A DNA stretch of 64,000 nt from Eutreptiella sp. 'Long Island Sound 2002' (Eukaryota > Euglenozoa > Euglenophyceae > Eutreptiales > Eutreptiaceae). The stretch spans positions 40,053,228 through 40,117,227 of the forward strand of contig OZ038378.1 of assembly GCA_964036045.1 (NCBI GenBank), given 5' to 3'. The notes beneath the pieces are model-generated. The model was given only the letters and a program-made list of their open reading frames with translations. It had not been told where the DNA came from and made no database searches. A program made the translations under genes and the position numbers. Shown here one piece after another: positions 41,289-53,480 of the stretch. The first letter of the stretch is position 1, and each line of letters begins with the position of its first letter.

Positions 41289-41331
41289 CCCAAGTCCTGT
41301 GCAGTTTTCTTGTGCTCTGCTTGTGCAAACA
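41289..41331 (+). repeat. Split direct repeat B2 (right end)
   Basis: Right terminus of the element, followed at once by satellite TAGCCCAATCGCC. Confidence 0.93.
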
Positions 41332-44300
41332 TAGCCCAATCGCCATGGAAGAACAACGGCCCTCATTGCAAACGCCCACTTGACACACGGGCGATCATCC
41401 TGAGTTTTCAGGTCGATCGTCCTGAAAACGGCCCAAAAATGGCCATTTTTGGACACTAAATCGGCCGTAGAACGGGGTAGACGGCTCGAAACGCAACGAA
41501 ACTTGTTTGTGGTGATGCGCATTCGCTCCCCGGTCGTTTTGAGCTACTTGGATGCCGGTTTTGAGCCACGGTGTGGTCGCAAGAACTTTTTACTCGCCTG
41601 CTTGCTTGCTTGCTGCTGCTGCTTGCTAAAACGTGTTGCTCAGCCTTGGACCCTAAAAGGTGGTGTAAAACCTCGACAGGGTAAACCCAGCTTGGTAACC
41701 AAGTATCTCAATTGCAGCAATGACATCTACCACCCAGCTCGGTCCTAGTGTATGTCTTGATTACCGAGCTGGGTGTACCGTGTCGAGGTTTTACAATCAA
41801 GACTCAAGCTAGGATCCAGCTGGGTCCTAGTCTTTCCCAACGCATTCAAAATCTCCTTGGAAGAAAGACCACTTGCTTTGTAGATGTGCTTCGACGGTCA
41901 GGATGATCGCCCTGAAATATGGCTTAAAAAGGGCTCGTTTTCACCTCAAATTGGACCACCGTGTGGCACCACAGCATGGTACATGCCTTATTGAACATCG
42001 ATTTGCCATCATTTCATAGCCCAATCGCTATGAAAGAACAACGGCCCTCATTGGAAACACCGATCCTCAGCGATCCTCCCCATTTTTCAAGACGATGGTC
42101 CTGAAAACAGCCCAAAAACGGCCATTTTTGAACAGTAAATCGGCAGTACAACGAGCTGGACGGCTCCAAATGCAACGAAACTTGTTTGTGGTGATGCGTG
42201 TTTACTCCTCGGTCGTTTTGAGCTACTTGGATGCCGGTTTTGAGCCACGGTGCCGTCGCAAGGACTTTTGGATCACCTGTTGCTTGCTGTTGCTTGCTGC
42301 TGCTTGCTGCTTGCTAAAATGTGTTGCTCATCCTTGGACCCCAAAGAGTGGTGTAAAACCTCGACAGGGTAAACCCAGCTCGGTAACCCTACTTAGGGTC
42401 TGAGGATGAGCAACACATTTTAGCAAGCCGCAGCCAGCAGCAACGTCAAGCAGGCGGGCCAACAGTCTTTTTGCCCACCTCTGGGCTCAAAACAGGCATC
42501 CAAGTAGCTCAACACGATTGTGTAGCAAATGCGCATCGCCACGAACAAGTTTTGTGCCATTTTGAGCCGTTTAGCTCGTTCTATGGCCGATTTCGTGTCC
42601 AAAAAGGCCTTTTTCAGCAGCTTTCAGAACGATCATCCTTTCGAAGTTTCAGCACGATCACCAATGTGCTAATCAAGACTCAAACTAGGACCGAGCTGGG
42701 TCCTAGTTTTGCGTAACGCATTGGAAAACACCGTAGAAGAAAGACCGCTTGCTGGGCAGATGTGCTTCGCCGGTCAGGACGATTGTCCTGAAACACGCCT
42801 GTACCACGGCTCATTTTCACCTCAAAATGCACCATGTGGCACCACGGCATGGTACATGCGTTATTGAACACCCATTTGCATTCTTTTGATTACCGAGCTG
42901 GGTTTACCCTGTCCAGGTTTTATACCACCTTTTAGGGTCCAAGGGTGAGCAACACATTCTAGCAGCAGCAACAAGCAACAGCAAGCAGCAGCAGCAGCAG
43001 CAGCAAGAAACAGGTGGTCCTTGCGACCACACCGTGGCTCAAAACCGGCATCCAAGTAGCTCAAAACGACCGGGGAGCAAACGCGCATCACCACAACCGG
43101 GTTTTGTGCCATTTCAAACCGTCTAGCCCGTTCTATGGCCGATTTAGTGTCCAAAAATGGCCGTTTTGGGGCTATTTTCAGCACGATCGTCACGAAAACT
43201 CAGGACGATCGTCGGTGTGTCAAGTGGGCGTTTGCAATGAGGGCCGTTGTTCTTCCATGGCGAATGGGCTATCAAATGATGGCAAATGGGTCTTAAATAT
43301 GGCATGTACTATGCCGTGGTGCCACGCGGTGGTCCATTTTGAGGTGAAAATGAGCCGTGTTTGAGCCGTGTTTCAGGACGATCGTCCTGACCGTCGAGGC
43401 ACATCTGTAAAGCAAGCGGTCTTTCTTCAACGGTGATTTCCAATGCTTTAACCAAGATCAAGACTCCAACTAGGACCGAGCTGGGTCCTAGTCTTGCGTA
43501 ACACATTGGAGATCACCGTTGAGGAAAGACTACTTGCTTTCGAGATGTGCCTCCACGATCGGGACGATCGTCCTGAAACACGGCTCAATAACGGCTTGTT
43601 TTCACCTCAAAATGGACCACCGTGTGGCACCACGGCGTGGTACACGCCTTATTGAACACCCATTTGCCATCATTTCATAGTCCAATCGCCATGGAAGAAC
43701 AACGGCCCTCATTGCAAACGCCCACTTGCCACGCTGGCAGTCGTCCTGAGTTTTCAAGACGATCGTCCTGAAAACAGCCCAAAAACGGCCATTTTTGGAC
43801 ACTAAATCGGCCGTAGAACGGGCTAGACGGCTCGAACCGGCACAAAACTTGTTTGTGGTGATGCGCATTTGCTCCCCGGTCGTTTTGAGCTACTTGGATG
43901 CCGGTTTTGAGCCACGGTGTGGTCGCAAGGACTTTTGGACCGCCTGCTGTTTCCTGCTGCTGCTTGCTGCTGCTGCTGTTGCTTGCTAAAACGTGTAGCT
44001 CACCCTTGAGCCCTAAAAGGTGGTGTAAAACCTCGACAGGGTAAACCCAGCTCGGTAATCAAGACTCGAACTAGGACCGAGTTTGGTCCTAGTCTTGCGT
44101 AACGCATTGGAAATCACCGTTGAAGAAAGACCGCTTGTTTTAGAGATGTGCCTCCATGGTTACGACGATTGTCCCCAAACACGGCTCAAAAACGGCTCAT
44201 TTTCACCTCAAAATGGACCACGGCGTGGTACGCGCCTTATTGAACACCCATTTGCCATCCTTTGATACCCCAGACGCCATGAAAGAACAACGGCCCTCAT

Positions 44301-47300
44301 TCGAAACACCTGCTTGGCGTAGCGGCGATCGTCCTGAACTTTCAGGACGATCGTCCTGAAAACAACCAAAAACAGCCCAAAAACGGCCATTTTTGGACGC
44401 TAAATCGGCCGTAGAACGGGCTAGAAGGCTCGAAATGCAACGAAACTTGTTTGTGGTGATGCGCCTTGACTCCCCGGTCGTTTTGAGCTACTTGGATGCC
44501 GGTTTTGAGCCACGGTGTGGTCGCAAGGACTTTTTATGCGCCTGCTTGCTGCTGCCTCTTGCTGCTGCTGCTGCTGTTGCTATTAAAACGTGGTGCTCAC
44601 CCTTGGCCCCTAAAAGGTGGTGTAAAACCTCGACAGGGTAAACGCAGCTCGGTAATCAAGACTCGAACTAGGACCGAGCTGGGTCCTAATCTTGCGTAAC
44701 GCATTGGAGATCACCGTTGAAGAAAGACCGCTTGCTTTGCAGATGTGCCTCCACGGTCAGGACGATCGTCATGAAACATGGCTCAAAAACGGCTCATTTT
44801 CACCTCAAAATGGACCACCGTGTGGCACCACGGCATGGTACACGCCTTATTGAACACCCATTTGCCATCATTTCATAGCCCATTCGCCATGGAAGAACAA
44901 CGGCCCTCATTGCAAACGCCCACTTGACACTGGCGATCGTCCTGAGTTTTTCAGGACGATCGTCCTGAAAACGGCCCAAAAACGGCCATTTTTGGACTTT
45001 AAATCGGCCATAGAACGGGCTAGACGGCTCAAAACGCAACGAAACTTGTTTGTGGTGATGCGCGTTTGCTCCCCGGTCCTTTTGAGCCACTTGGATGCCG
45101 GTTTTGACCCACGGTGTGGTCGCAAGGACTTTTTACTCGCCTGCTGCTTTCTTGCTTGCTTGCTTGCTGCTGCTGCTAAAACGTGTTGCTCACCCTTGGA
45201 CCCTAAAAGGTGGTGTAAAACCTGGACAGGGTAAACCCAGCTCGGTAATTAAGACTCGAACTAGGACCGAGCTGGGTCCTAGTCTTGCGTAACACATGTG
45301 AAATCACAGGTGAAGAAAGACCGCTTGTTTTAGAGATGTGCCTCCATGGTTACGACGATCGTCCAGCTGGGTCGTAGTCTTGTGTAACGCATTGGAAATC
45401 ACCGCGGAGGAAACACTGCCTGGTTTTGAGATGTGCCTCCACGGTAAGGACGATCGTCTTGAAACACGGCGCAAAAACGGCTCATTTTTACCTCAAAATG
45501 GACCACCGTGTGGCACCACGGCATGGTCCATGCCTTGTTGATCACCCATTTGCCATCAATTGACAGCCCAATCGCCATGGAAGAACAACGGCCCTCATTG
45601 CAAACGCCCAATTGACACACCGGCGATCGTCCTGAGTTTTCAGGACGATCGTCCTGAAAACAGCCCAAAAACGGCCATTTTTGGACACTAAATCGGCCGT
45701 AGAACGGGCTAGACGGCTCAAAACGCAACGAAACTTGTTTGTGGTGATGCGCATTTGCTCCCCGGTCGTTTTGAGCTACTTGGATGCCGGTTTTGAGCCG
45801 CGGTCTGGTCGCAAGGACTTTTTATGCGCCTGCTGCTGCTGCTTGCTGCTGCTGCTGCTGCTGCTGCTTGCTAAAACGTGTTGCCCACCCTTGGACCCTA
45901 TAAGGTGGTGTAAAACCTCGACAGGGTAAACCCAGCTCGGTAATCAAGACTCGAACTAGGACCGAGCTGGGTCCTAGTCTTGCGTAACGCATTGGAGATC
46001 ACCGTTGAAGAAAGACTGCTTGCTTTAGAGATGTGCCTTCATGGTTAGGAGGATTGTCCTAACACACGGCTCAAAAACGGCTCACTTTCACCTCAAAATG
46101 GACCACCGTGTGGCACCACGGCATGGTACATGCCGTATTGAACACCCATTCGCCATCGTTTCATAGCCCAATCGCCGTGGAAAAACAAGGGCCCTCATTG
46201 CAAACGCCCACTTGACACACGGGCGATCGTCCTGAGTTTTTCAGGACGATCGTCCTGAAAACAGCCCAAAAACGGCCATTTTTGGACATTAAATCGGCCG
46301 TAGAACGGGCTAGAAGGCTCAAAACGCAACGAAACTTGTTTGTGGTGATGCGCATTCGCTCCCCGGTCGTTTTGAGCTACTTGGATGCCGGTTTTGAGCC
46401 ACGGTGTGAGCACAAGGACTTTTGGACCTTCTGCTTGCTGCTGCTTGCTGTTGCTGCTGCTGTTGCTACTAAAACGTGTTGCTCACCCTTGGACCCTAAC
46501 AGGTGGTGTAAAACCTCGACAGGGTAAACCCAGCTCGGTAATCAAGACTCGAACTAGGACCGAGCTGGGTCCTAGTCTTGTGTAACGCATTGGTGATCAC
46601 CGTTGAAGAAAGACCGCTTGCTTTGCAGATGTGCCTCCACGGTCAGGACGATCGTCATGAAACATGGCTCAAAAACGGCTGATTTTCACCTGAAAATGGA
46701 CCGCCGTGTGGCACCACGGCATGGTACATGCCGTATTGAACACCCATTTGCCATCCTTTGATAGCCCAATCGCCATGGAAGAATAACGGCCCTCATCGGA
46801 AACAGTTGCTTGGCGTAGCGGCGATCGTCCTGAACTTTCAGGACGATCGTCCTGAAAACAGCCGAAAACGGCCCGAAAACGGCCATTTCTGGACACTAAA
46901 TCGGCCGCAGAACGGGCTAGACGGCTCGAACCGGCACAAAACTTGTTTGTGGTGATGCGCCTTTGCTCCCCGGTCGTTTTGAGCTACTTGGATGCCGGTT
47001 TTGAGCCACGGTGTGGTCGCAAGGACTTTTGGACCGCCTGCTTCTGCTTGCTGCTGCTGCTTGCTGCTTGCTGTTGCTTGCTAAAACGTGTAGCTCACCC
47101 TTGAGCCCTAAAAGGTGGTGTAAAACCTCGACAGAGTAAACCCAGCTCGGTAACTACGACCTAGCTCGGTCCTAGTTCGAGTCTTGATAGCCCAATCGTT
47201 CTCGAAGAAGAACGACGCTTGTTGAAGATGCCCACTTGACACACCGGCGATCGTCGTGACCTTTCAGGACGATCGTCCTGAAAATAGCCTCAAAGCGGCC

Positions 47301-47780
47301 ACTTTTGGACACTGAATCGGCCATAGAACGGGCTAGACGGCTCGAAACGGCACGAAACCTGTGGGTTTGAGCTACTTGGATGCCGGTTTTGAGCCACAGT
47401 GTCGTCGCAACGACTTTTTCACCGCCTGTTGCTGCTTGCTGCTGCTTGCTGCTTGCTAAAATGTGTTTCTCATCCTTGGACCCTAAGAAGCGGTGTAAAA
47501 CGTCGATAGGGTAAACCCAGCTCGGTAATCAAGACTCAAACTAGGACCGAGCTGGGTCCTAGTCTTGCGTAACGCATTGGAAAACAGTGTGGAAGAAAGA
47601 CCGCTTGCTTTGCAGATGTGCTGCCACGGTAAGGACGATCGTCCCGAAAAACGGCTCAAAAACGGCTCGTTTTCACCTCAAAATGGACCAGTGTGTGGCA
47701 CCACGGCATGGTGCATGCTTTATTGATCACCAATTTGCATTCCTTTGATACCCCAATCGCTATGGAAGAACAACGGGGAT
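41332..47780 (-). repeat. ~610-bp satellite, long mainly inverted array
   Basis: About ten units, mostly inverted (starts recognisable as CCCAGCTCGGTAATCAAGAC). Short locally flipped pieces lie at about 41740-41800, 42395-42660 and 42890-43440. CTG/CTTGCTG tracts and TCAGGACGATCGTCCTGA palindromes recur in each unit. The array ends near 47780 at AACAACGGGGATTGGTGAC. Confidence 0.9.
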
Positions 47781-47911
47781 TGGTGACATGTAGGATCCGA
47801 GAGATAAGATCTTGGAAAATATTAATGTCCAATTCTATATTGGCAGATTTTTGCAAGAACATTGTCACATCAAAATGCCCACCATGCTTGCGCAAAAAGG
47901 CATTGACACTA

Positions 47912-48802
47912 CTAGTGGTTGTGTGACGGCCATCCAAACAAACGGTCCATTTGTGTTTGCAAGTCACATTCAATGGGGCTGGATACTGGTGTTGCACTTG
48001 GAGTGGAAAGAAGTATATTTTTTGCTGCCTCTTCATTGGAGAGAAATTCAAAATGGGAGACGCGATAAATGGATTCCTTGGACCTTGGGTTTTTACGATG
48101 CTGAAAAAAGATTCGACACCAACGTCCAATGCAGTTCTCTTGCACAAAGGCATCAACAAAGTTGGGTTCTTGGAATACCCTTTCACCAAAGTCATTGGCT
48201 GGCATATTGAAAATTTGTTCTCCAACCAAATTGTCGCCATTGAACACCTTTTTACAAGAGGGAGTGCCTAATTGCAAAATAGGAAAGTAATGACTTGTGA
48301 TTTTTGTCTTTTGGTTGCATTTGTAACAAAGGAAATCCTCATTGGGCTTTTTGGTGCCACAATCAACACATGCATTGTGAGTAACCGAATTCCCTAATCC
48401 TTGGAAAGAAACATCCATTTGATATTCTTGATCATACTCTCATTCATTAGGATTGGTGTCCAAAATTTTTTGGAAATCAATCACTTTCTTACTTTGACCA
48501 ATTGTTTGCAATTTGTTGGAATCAAAGCCTTTTGCCCATTTAACAACCTCTTCCCTAATAGATGGGGAAAAGTCCGAATCATTGATGATAACTTGATTTG
48601 CGTTGCCATCAGCAATGGCAACACTCTTAGTGGAAGACCAACATACATGGTGAAACCCAATCACTTGGCCATTAATTGTTGCGATAATTGCTGGATGGTC
48701 AAGTATCTGTCTTTCAAGATCATATCTCTCGACAGAGGTTGCTACCCCCCTTTTTTGGCACTTCAGCACCGCCGTAACCAATCTTTGATGCTTCATTTTC
48801 AA
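47912..48802 (-). pseudogene. Replication protein A large subunit (RPA1)-like, in-frame TGA
   Basis: One minus-strand frame with a single TGA at 48440-48442. Upstream part: LDHPAIIATINGQVIGFHHV, then SDFSPSIREEVVKWAKGF, matching the end of DNA-binding domain B in RPA1 (HPVxAIKxxRVSDFxG and the following Pro-Asp/Trp block). Downstream part: THNACVDCGTKKPNEDFLCY and KCNQ, a four-Cys zinc ribbon (CxxC...CxxC) like that opening domain C, then GEQIFNMPANDFGERVFQEP and YRVSHFEFLS near the C-terminal core. RPA1 binds single-stranded DNA in replication and repair; related proteins are also carried by Helitrons. The N-terminus and domain A are missing here. Fragment, duplicated gene or Helitron-captured copy cannot be told apart. 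Confidence 0.6.
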
Positions 48803-48878
48803 CTCTGTTATCTGGGCTGGGATGCTTTACTACTGTAGCTCGGAGCGCTTCCTCACCCTGCAGGAGGACGTGCGCAGG

Positions 48879-49023
48879 GTGCAGCAAATCAAGAATGGGC
48901 AGGTGCAAGCTCCAGACCCACGGCTGACCGCATTCCTGTTGTACCGTGTGGAGCGTAAGATGCTGCTGAACACCGCCATCAGCATGCTGTCCAACCACGA
49001 ACAGATGCTTCTGCGGAAGTAGA
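48879..49023 (+). CDS. Possible terminal exon (SET/Rubisco-LSMT-like C-terminus), weak
   Basis: After an acceptor-like CCTCACCCTGCAG the frame reads EDVRRVQQIKNGQVQAPDPR, LTAFLLYRVERKMLLNTAIS, MLSNHEQMLLRK and a TAG. The Arg-Leu-rich helical end loosely resembles the substrate-binding C-terminus of plant-type SET methyltransferases. The resemblance is only by eye, and no upstream exon was found. Confidence 0.25.
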
Positions 49024-50640
49024 TTATTGGAGGTTGGTCAACCAGATCCCTTCTTCAATTTATACTGTACTGCAGCATATGAGCCCAAGACAACCTTGGA
49101 TTTTGGCTTATGAGGTTCACAGGTGTACTTCAAATTTGGTCACAGCAAAGAGCCATGGTGGGGCAGTCCAAGTGTTGTCTGGTTAAATATGAAAGGATAG
49201 ACGAATGTCAGGACAGTAAAGACTGCGGCTTGCAGCATAGGTCAGGTTCTTGTTGTTTTATATACTGTGAGGCAGCATGTGCAGTAAATTGCACCTGATA
49301 GACCACCAGGGTGTGTGTCATATGACCTCCTCAAAGTGAGCCCCATCGTGTGGGCATGTACACAAATTTGCATGTTCTACTCAACGCAGTGTAGCATCAC
49401 AGGGGCATGTGGCATCTTATTTCAGATTTTATGGGACAATTTGGCCCTCAGGAGAAGCTGCAAAACCAGAAAATGTTGCATGGTGCATGAGATTGTCAAA
49501 TTCTTATCACCAGATTAATATTCATTGTCGCATACAAGCAACCTGCCTGTGGTTTAAGCGCATTTGTGTGGGTTGGCCAAGCGGTGTACTGCAGCAGTGC
49601 CCCTGGCCAACATCATGTAGCCGCTGAATGCATTTTGTTTCATGCCTGATGGCCACCTGCCCAATCTCAGCAGAAAATGGGCACCAAATGCACTGATGTT
49701 GCCTCAAATTACTTCAGCATATGAGAATGTTGTTGGTTTTTTTAGGGGGGTCCAAGGCAGGGTGTTGGTCATCCCCTCACGCTGGCTACCACCCCCCCCC
49801 CCCCCCCCCCAACCTGGAATGCAGAATCATGCCCCACCCTGTCAATGGCAGGAATGAAGAATCTTGGCTCACCAAAGGCATTTCAGGAGTGAAGAATCTT
49901 GGCTCCCCGAAGGGTTTTTTGTTGAACAATCCCATGTTTTGGCTTGCTTTGGAGATTCAAAGTGTTGCCAGTTGGACACACAACATTATTTTGGTCACAA
50001 AGGGGAAGTATATCATGGATGGAGGTGCTTGCGGTCTTTTTTTGAACAAAAGTGTATGTTGTAATTTGTGTTTTTTTTGCGGTAAGTTGTGTAAGCACAT
50101 CACACTCATTACCGTAAAAAGCATTACATGGGTGGACGATTGTTTTGTACACACTTTTACCACCAAAAAAAAATTGCACGACTTAGCGATTTTTTTGTAC
50201 ACGCATTTACCGCAACAAAACAAGAATTACGCAACGTGATGAATTTTTGGTTACATGCGATTACCGCAAAAAAAACATTACACCACTTACCGCAAAGAAA
50301 CAATCATCACAAAGAGAGGTTGTTAGATCAAGCGCAGATGCGGGTGTCGCATACGTCCCTTTTTTGGGATAAAATTTTTTTCAGATGCGAAAATATTTTT
50401 TTTAGATGCACCAAAAAAATAATAGAATTTCTAAACAAAATACAAAACATCTAAAATTTAATAGAAAACGTCTAAAAAAAAGTCGAAAGTGACTAAAATT
50501 TTAGATGGCTCTTTGAAAAGTAATGCGCTGTAAATTGAAAAAAAAATACAACAACGTTTCAGGAACAGACCTCGGGATCTAAGGAAAAATACAACTTCTA
50601 AAAAAAATCCGCATTTGGAAAAATGAAATAACGGATAACA
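49024..50640. other. Non-coding, AT-rich in the second half
   Basis: No defensible gene. A C19 tract lies at 49792-49810. From about 50060 the sequence has loosely repeated TTACCGCAA/ACGCATTTACCGC motifs and then a very A-rich stretch (50380-50620). Confidence 0.6.
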
Positions 50641-53255
50641 CTACCCCCACGTCCGTGCCCTGCCCCTACAGGCAACATGCAATAGAAACCACTGATTCAA
50701 AGTGTTCGTTGCCTCTAGGGATAGCATGATGCCCAGCATGACACCACTGCCAACAAGATTGCCTGATGCTAGATGCACTTTCCGAACGTGCTGTTGCAGT
50801 ACACTTTAGGTTATGTGAGGATGATGGATGATGCAACCCACTTGATGGCGTAGGAACCTGTCACTGTGTAACTGATGCACAAAACGCCTTCGTTGTGGTC
50901 ATGGGCTGGAGTGCCATGGATTCTTGGACATGACCGAAACAAATGCAGAACCAGCATCCCTCCCTGTGTGCGCCCTGGTCGGCCTATGTTGACCCACCAT
51001 GTGAAGACATTTGGAAAGAGCAAAACCTGACCATCAAATTATGGGCAAGATTGTGCACCGAATGAGTAGTGCTTGAAAACCACCTCTCACAAGTCTTTGT
51101 GCACCGAATAATAGTTTGAGCAAGGAATCTGGAACTTGGCACTGACTGGGCATACTGCGAAAGCCGCAGAAAATGCACGACCTGTTGTGTTGGGATGCAG
51201 GGTTGTAAGGAATTGAAAACTATGGCTGTCAGACACTGCAGCACAGCCACGTCGGTGGCACGTGAGACTTCAGAGGAAATCAGCAGAAAAAGCCTGCCTG
51301 GATCACTTTGCGTGTGGGTATTATGCTGAGCAGCTGAGCGTAGGGACTTTTTTGGGTCACTAGCTTCGTGGTCAGACTGCAGATACAAAGGGGCCTTTGA
51401 TGCACTATCCGAACTTGGAATGCTATGAAAAGCAGGAAGAAACACATTCGTAGTAGAATGGGAATCGGGTTTCTTTTCTGTCTGCCACTTGATCTTGCAC
51501 TCAGAGCCCTCCACTGCGAACACTTTACCCCAACTCTCGAAATTTTGCGCCTGGGCTTTGGCCAAGGTAGTTGAGTACCCTACTTCACAATATTTAGCCA
51601 TTACAGAGGGAGCAACAATTTCATACACTTTAAATTTAGACACCTTGCCATTTTTGCCTGTTTCAGCACCAAAATTTCAGACCCGGTAGCTTTCAAACTG
51701 CAAGTTTTGACAGTAGAACTTCATACCAAGCCACTTTTTTGATAGGGCATCAGAAGGCACTTAGCTCAGCTTCGACGAAAAAAACCCAAATAGTTATCAA
51801 AGCTTTTCAACACTTTTCTCTTTTTTTTTTCTTTTTAGAAAATACTCTCTACTTCTCACAAATATTTGCATTGTTTCCTTCTTCTTTTCCAAAGTGTTTC
51901 GACATCCATTTCTTTACCAAAATGTTTGGGACTCTTTTTCCTTGGCACTTGCCAAAATGTTTTGAGCTGCACCACCTTTGGCACAGTTATCTTTTTTGTA
52001 AAAGGCAAAACATTTTTTCAATGGTTTCTTTTCATTTGCCTCTGCAGTCAAAAACCAATGGTACCTTTGCCTGTGAACCCTTGCACACTTGCACAGAGAC
52101 TAACTGCAGTACTCCTTTCTTTTTTGAAACAGAGAATTGTAGTCGGCATGCAAGAACTAAACCGAAGTCCTGCCTGGGCTCAAACCATGCAATGCAAACT
52201 AAGTCCTTCCCCTGTCCCCACCTTTCACATTGGTTGCAGACCGCCAGAAAACTACAATGAATGCACTAAGTGTCCCAACGCCGTGCCACTTGGAAGGACC
52301 TTCAGGTCCGCCGGGCTGTGGGCGGCGCCGCCACAATCTCACAAAAACACCTAAAATGGTAAAAACCACATGGCCGAAAACAAAACAATACGCAATATGA
52401 ATTGTAAAAGGAGGTGTCTTATGACTCGGAGTAGGTGACGTCGAGATACGCAGAAAAGTCGGCGAAGTGATCACTGCTGTCACAGTCATCAGAATCTTGC
52501 AGTAGGGCATTGCGCTGGAAAGCCCTCACTTCACAATCAGCTGCTTGTCTTGAGCGCCTCTTGCCCATTGACGGCAAACCAGGGAGCGAACACTACATGC
52601 ACGCAGGGAGCGGCTGATGCACGCAGCGGGCGCGAGTAACAATGACCAGGAGCGCGTGAGGCGACGTGGAGCGACAGTGAACGAGCGGACATGTCAGTCA
52701 CGAAGGTGGCGCGACGTGAAGAACAAGCATGCAATGTAACACTACAGCAAGGGGTGTTTCAAAGTTCACCTCAGGTTCGTGATGCCATGTCGCGCACGGA
52801 AGCTCAACAGCCAAGTAGAGGCCAAATAAGGGATCTTAGTTGCCGGACGGAACCCTTGAAGAAAAGTTTGTGCCAGTCGCTGCACAGGAAGACCACCAAC
52901 AGTGGTAGTTGTCCATCAAAGTTCGTGTCCCGTCGCATTTTGATGCCGGTGTGTTGCACTGCACCAATCCGCGTCGCACGCTGCTAGACATACCTTCACG
53001 GTTCTGCTGTCTACTCCAAGGCCTTGCTCTATGAAGGTGTTCATGTACTTTACGACAGCAGCCTACTGCATTGCTGTCAGTGCTTATGGTCGACCATGTC
53101 CGCGCACAGGCTTCTGCTGTTATGCTGCTTGGAGTTGCTGTCCCTATCTCCACACTGTTGCGTTCGGCGGTGTGTCTTTGCCGTGCTTCAAGCGGAAATG
53201 GTTGTACCCAGCTGTTCTTACGAGCTGAACGGCCGCTGTTTTCTCCTCAAAGGAG
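50641..53255. other. No confident gene
   Basis: Frames such as 50984-51643 (minus, 219 codons) and 51739-52260 (plus) lack recognisable motifs and splice support. Confidence 0.5.
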
Positions 53256-53261
53256 CATTTC

Positions 53262-53335
53262 CTCCGGCGGTGCATACACAAGGTGGTGCACACACAAGGC
53301 AGTGGATACACAAGGCGGTGGACACAACACATGTT
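53262..53335 (+). repeat. Short stretch of GGCGGTGCACAC-type repeats
   Basis: Three to four units CATACACAAGGTGGTGCACA-like, the same family as at 1-4145. Confidence 0.75.
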
Positions 53336-53480
53336 ACGGTGGTGCTCGTCCTTCATCCTACATATTTGGGTACATTAAACCCAAGAAATTTACCTACAAC
53401 ATTTCCAAATTTCTTGCAAAAATTGCGTGTCGTTTTTTCCCGAATCCGCCTTGCTGCCAGTCGAGTAAAAAGTACCCATA

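Larger units (their letters stand above)
34680..41331 (+). mobile_element. DIRS/PAT-type tyrosine-recombinase retrotransposon
   Basis: Organised as A1 - genes - B1 - A2 - B2. A1 34678-34743 equals A2 40984-41049, and B1 40943-40985 equals B2 41289-41331. These split direct repeats are diagnostic of PAT/Kangaroo/Ngaro-like elements in the DIRS order. It encodes a gag-like protein, a tyrosine recombinase, a reverse transcriptase with YLDD, RNase H, and an Arg-rich ORF. Insertion is flush with satellite sequence and has no target duplication, only a shared CA, as expected for recombinase-mediated integration of a circle. GC content is clearly higher than the surrounding satellite. Frames are broken at homopolymer tracts, so this copy is probably dead. 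Confidence 0.92.

Noticed and set aside
16295-47300. Dozens of recurring 60-110 residue frames such as those beginning MDTKSAVERARRL or MPVLSHGVV
   Set aside because: They occur once per satellite unit in several frames and both strands, with stops varying between units. Unit similarity explains them without coding.
50984-51643. 219-codon minus-strand ORF as a gene
   Set aside because: No motif, no splice context and unremarkable composition; could be chance.
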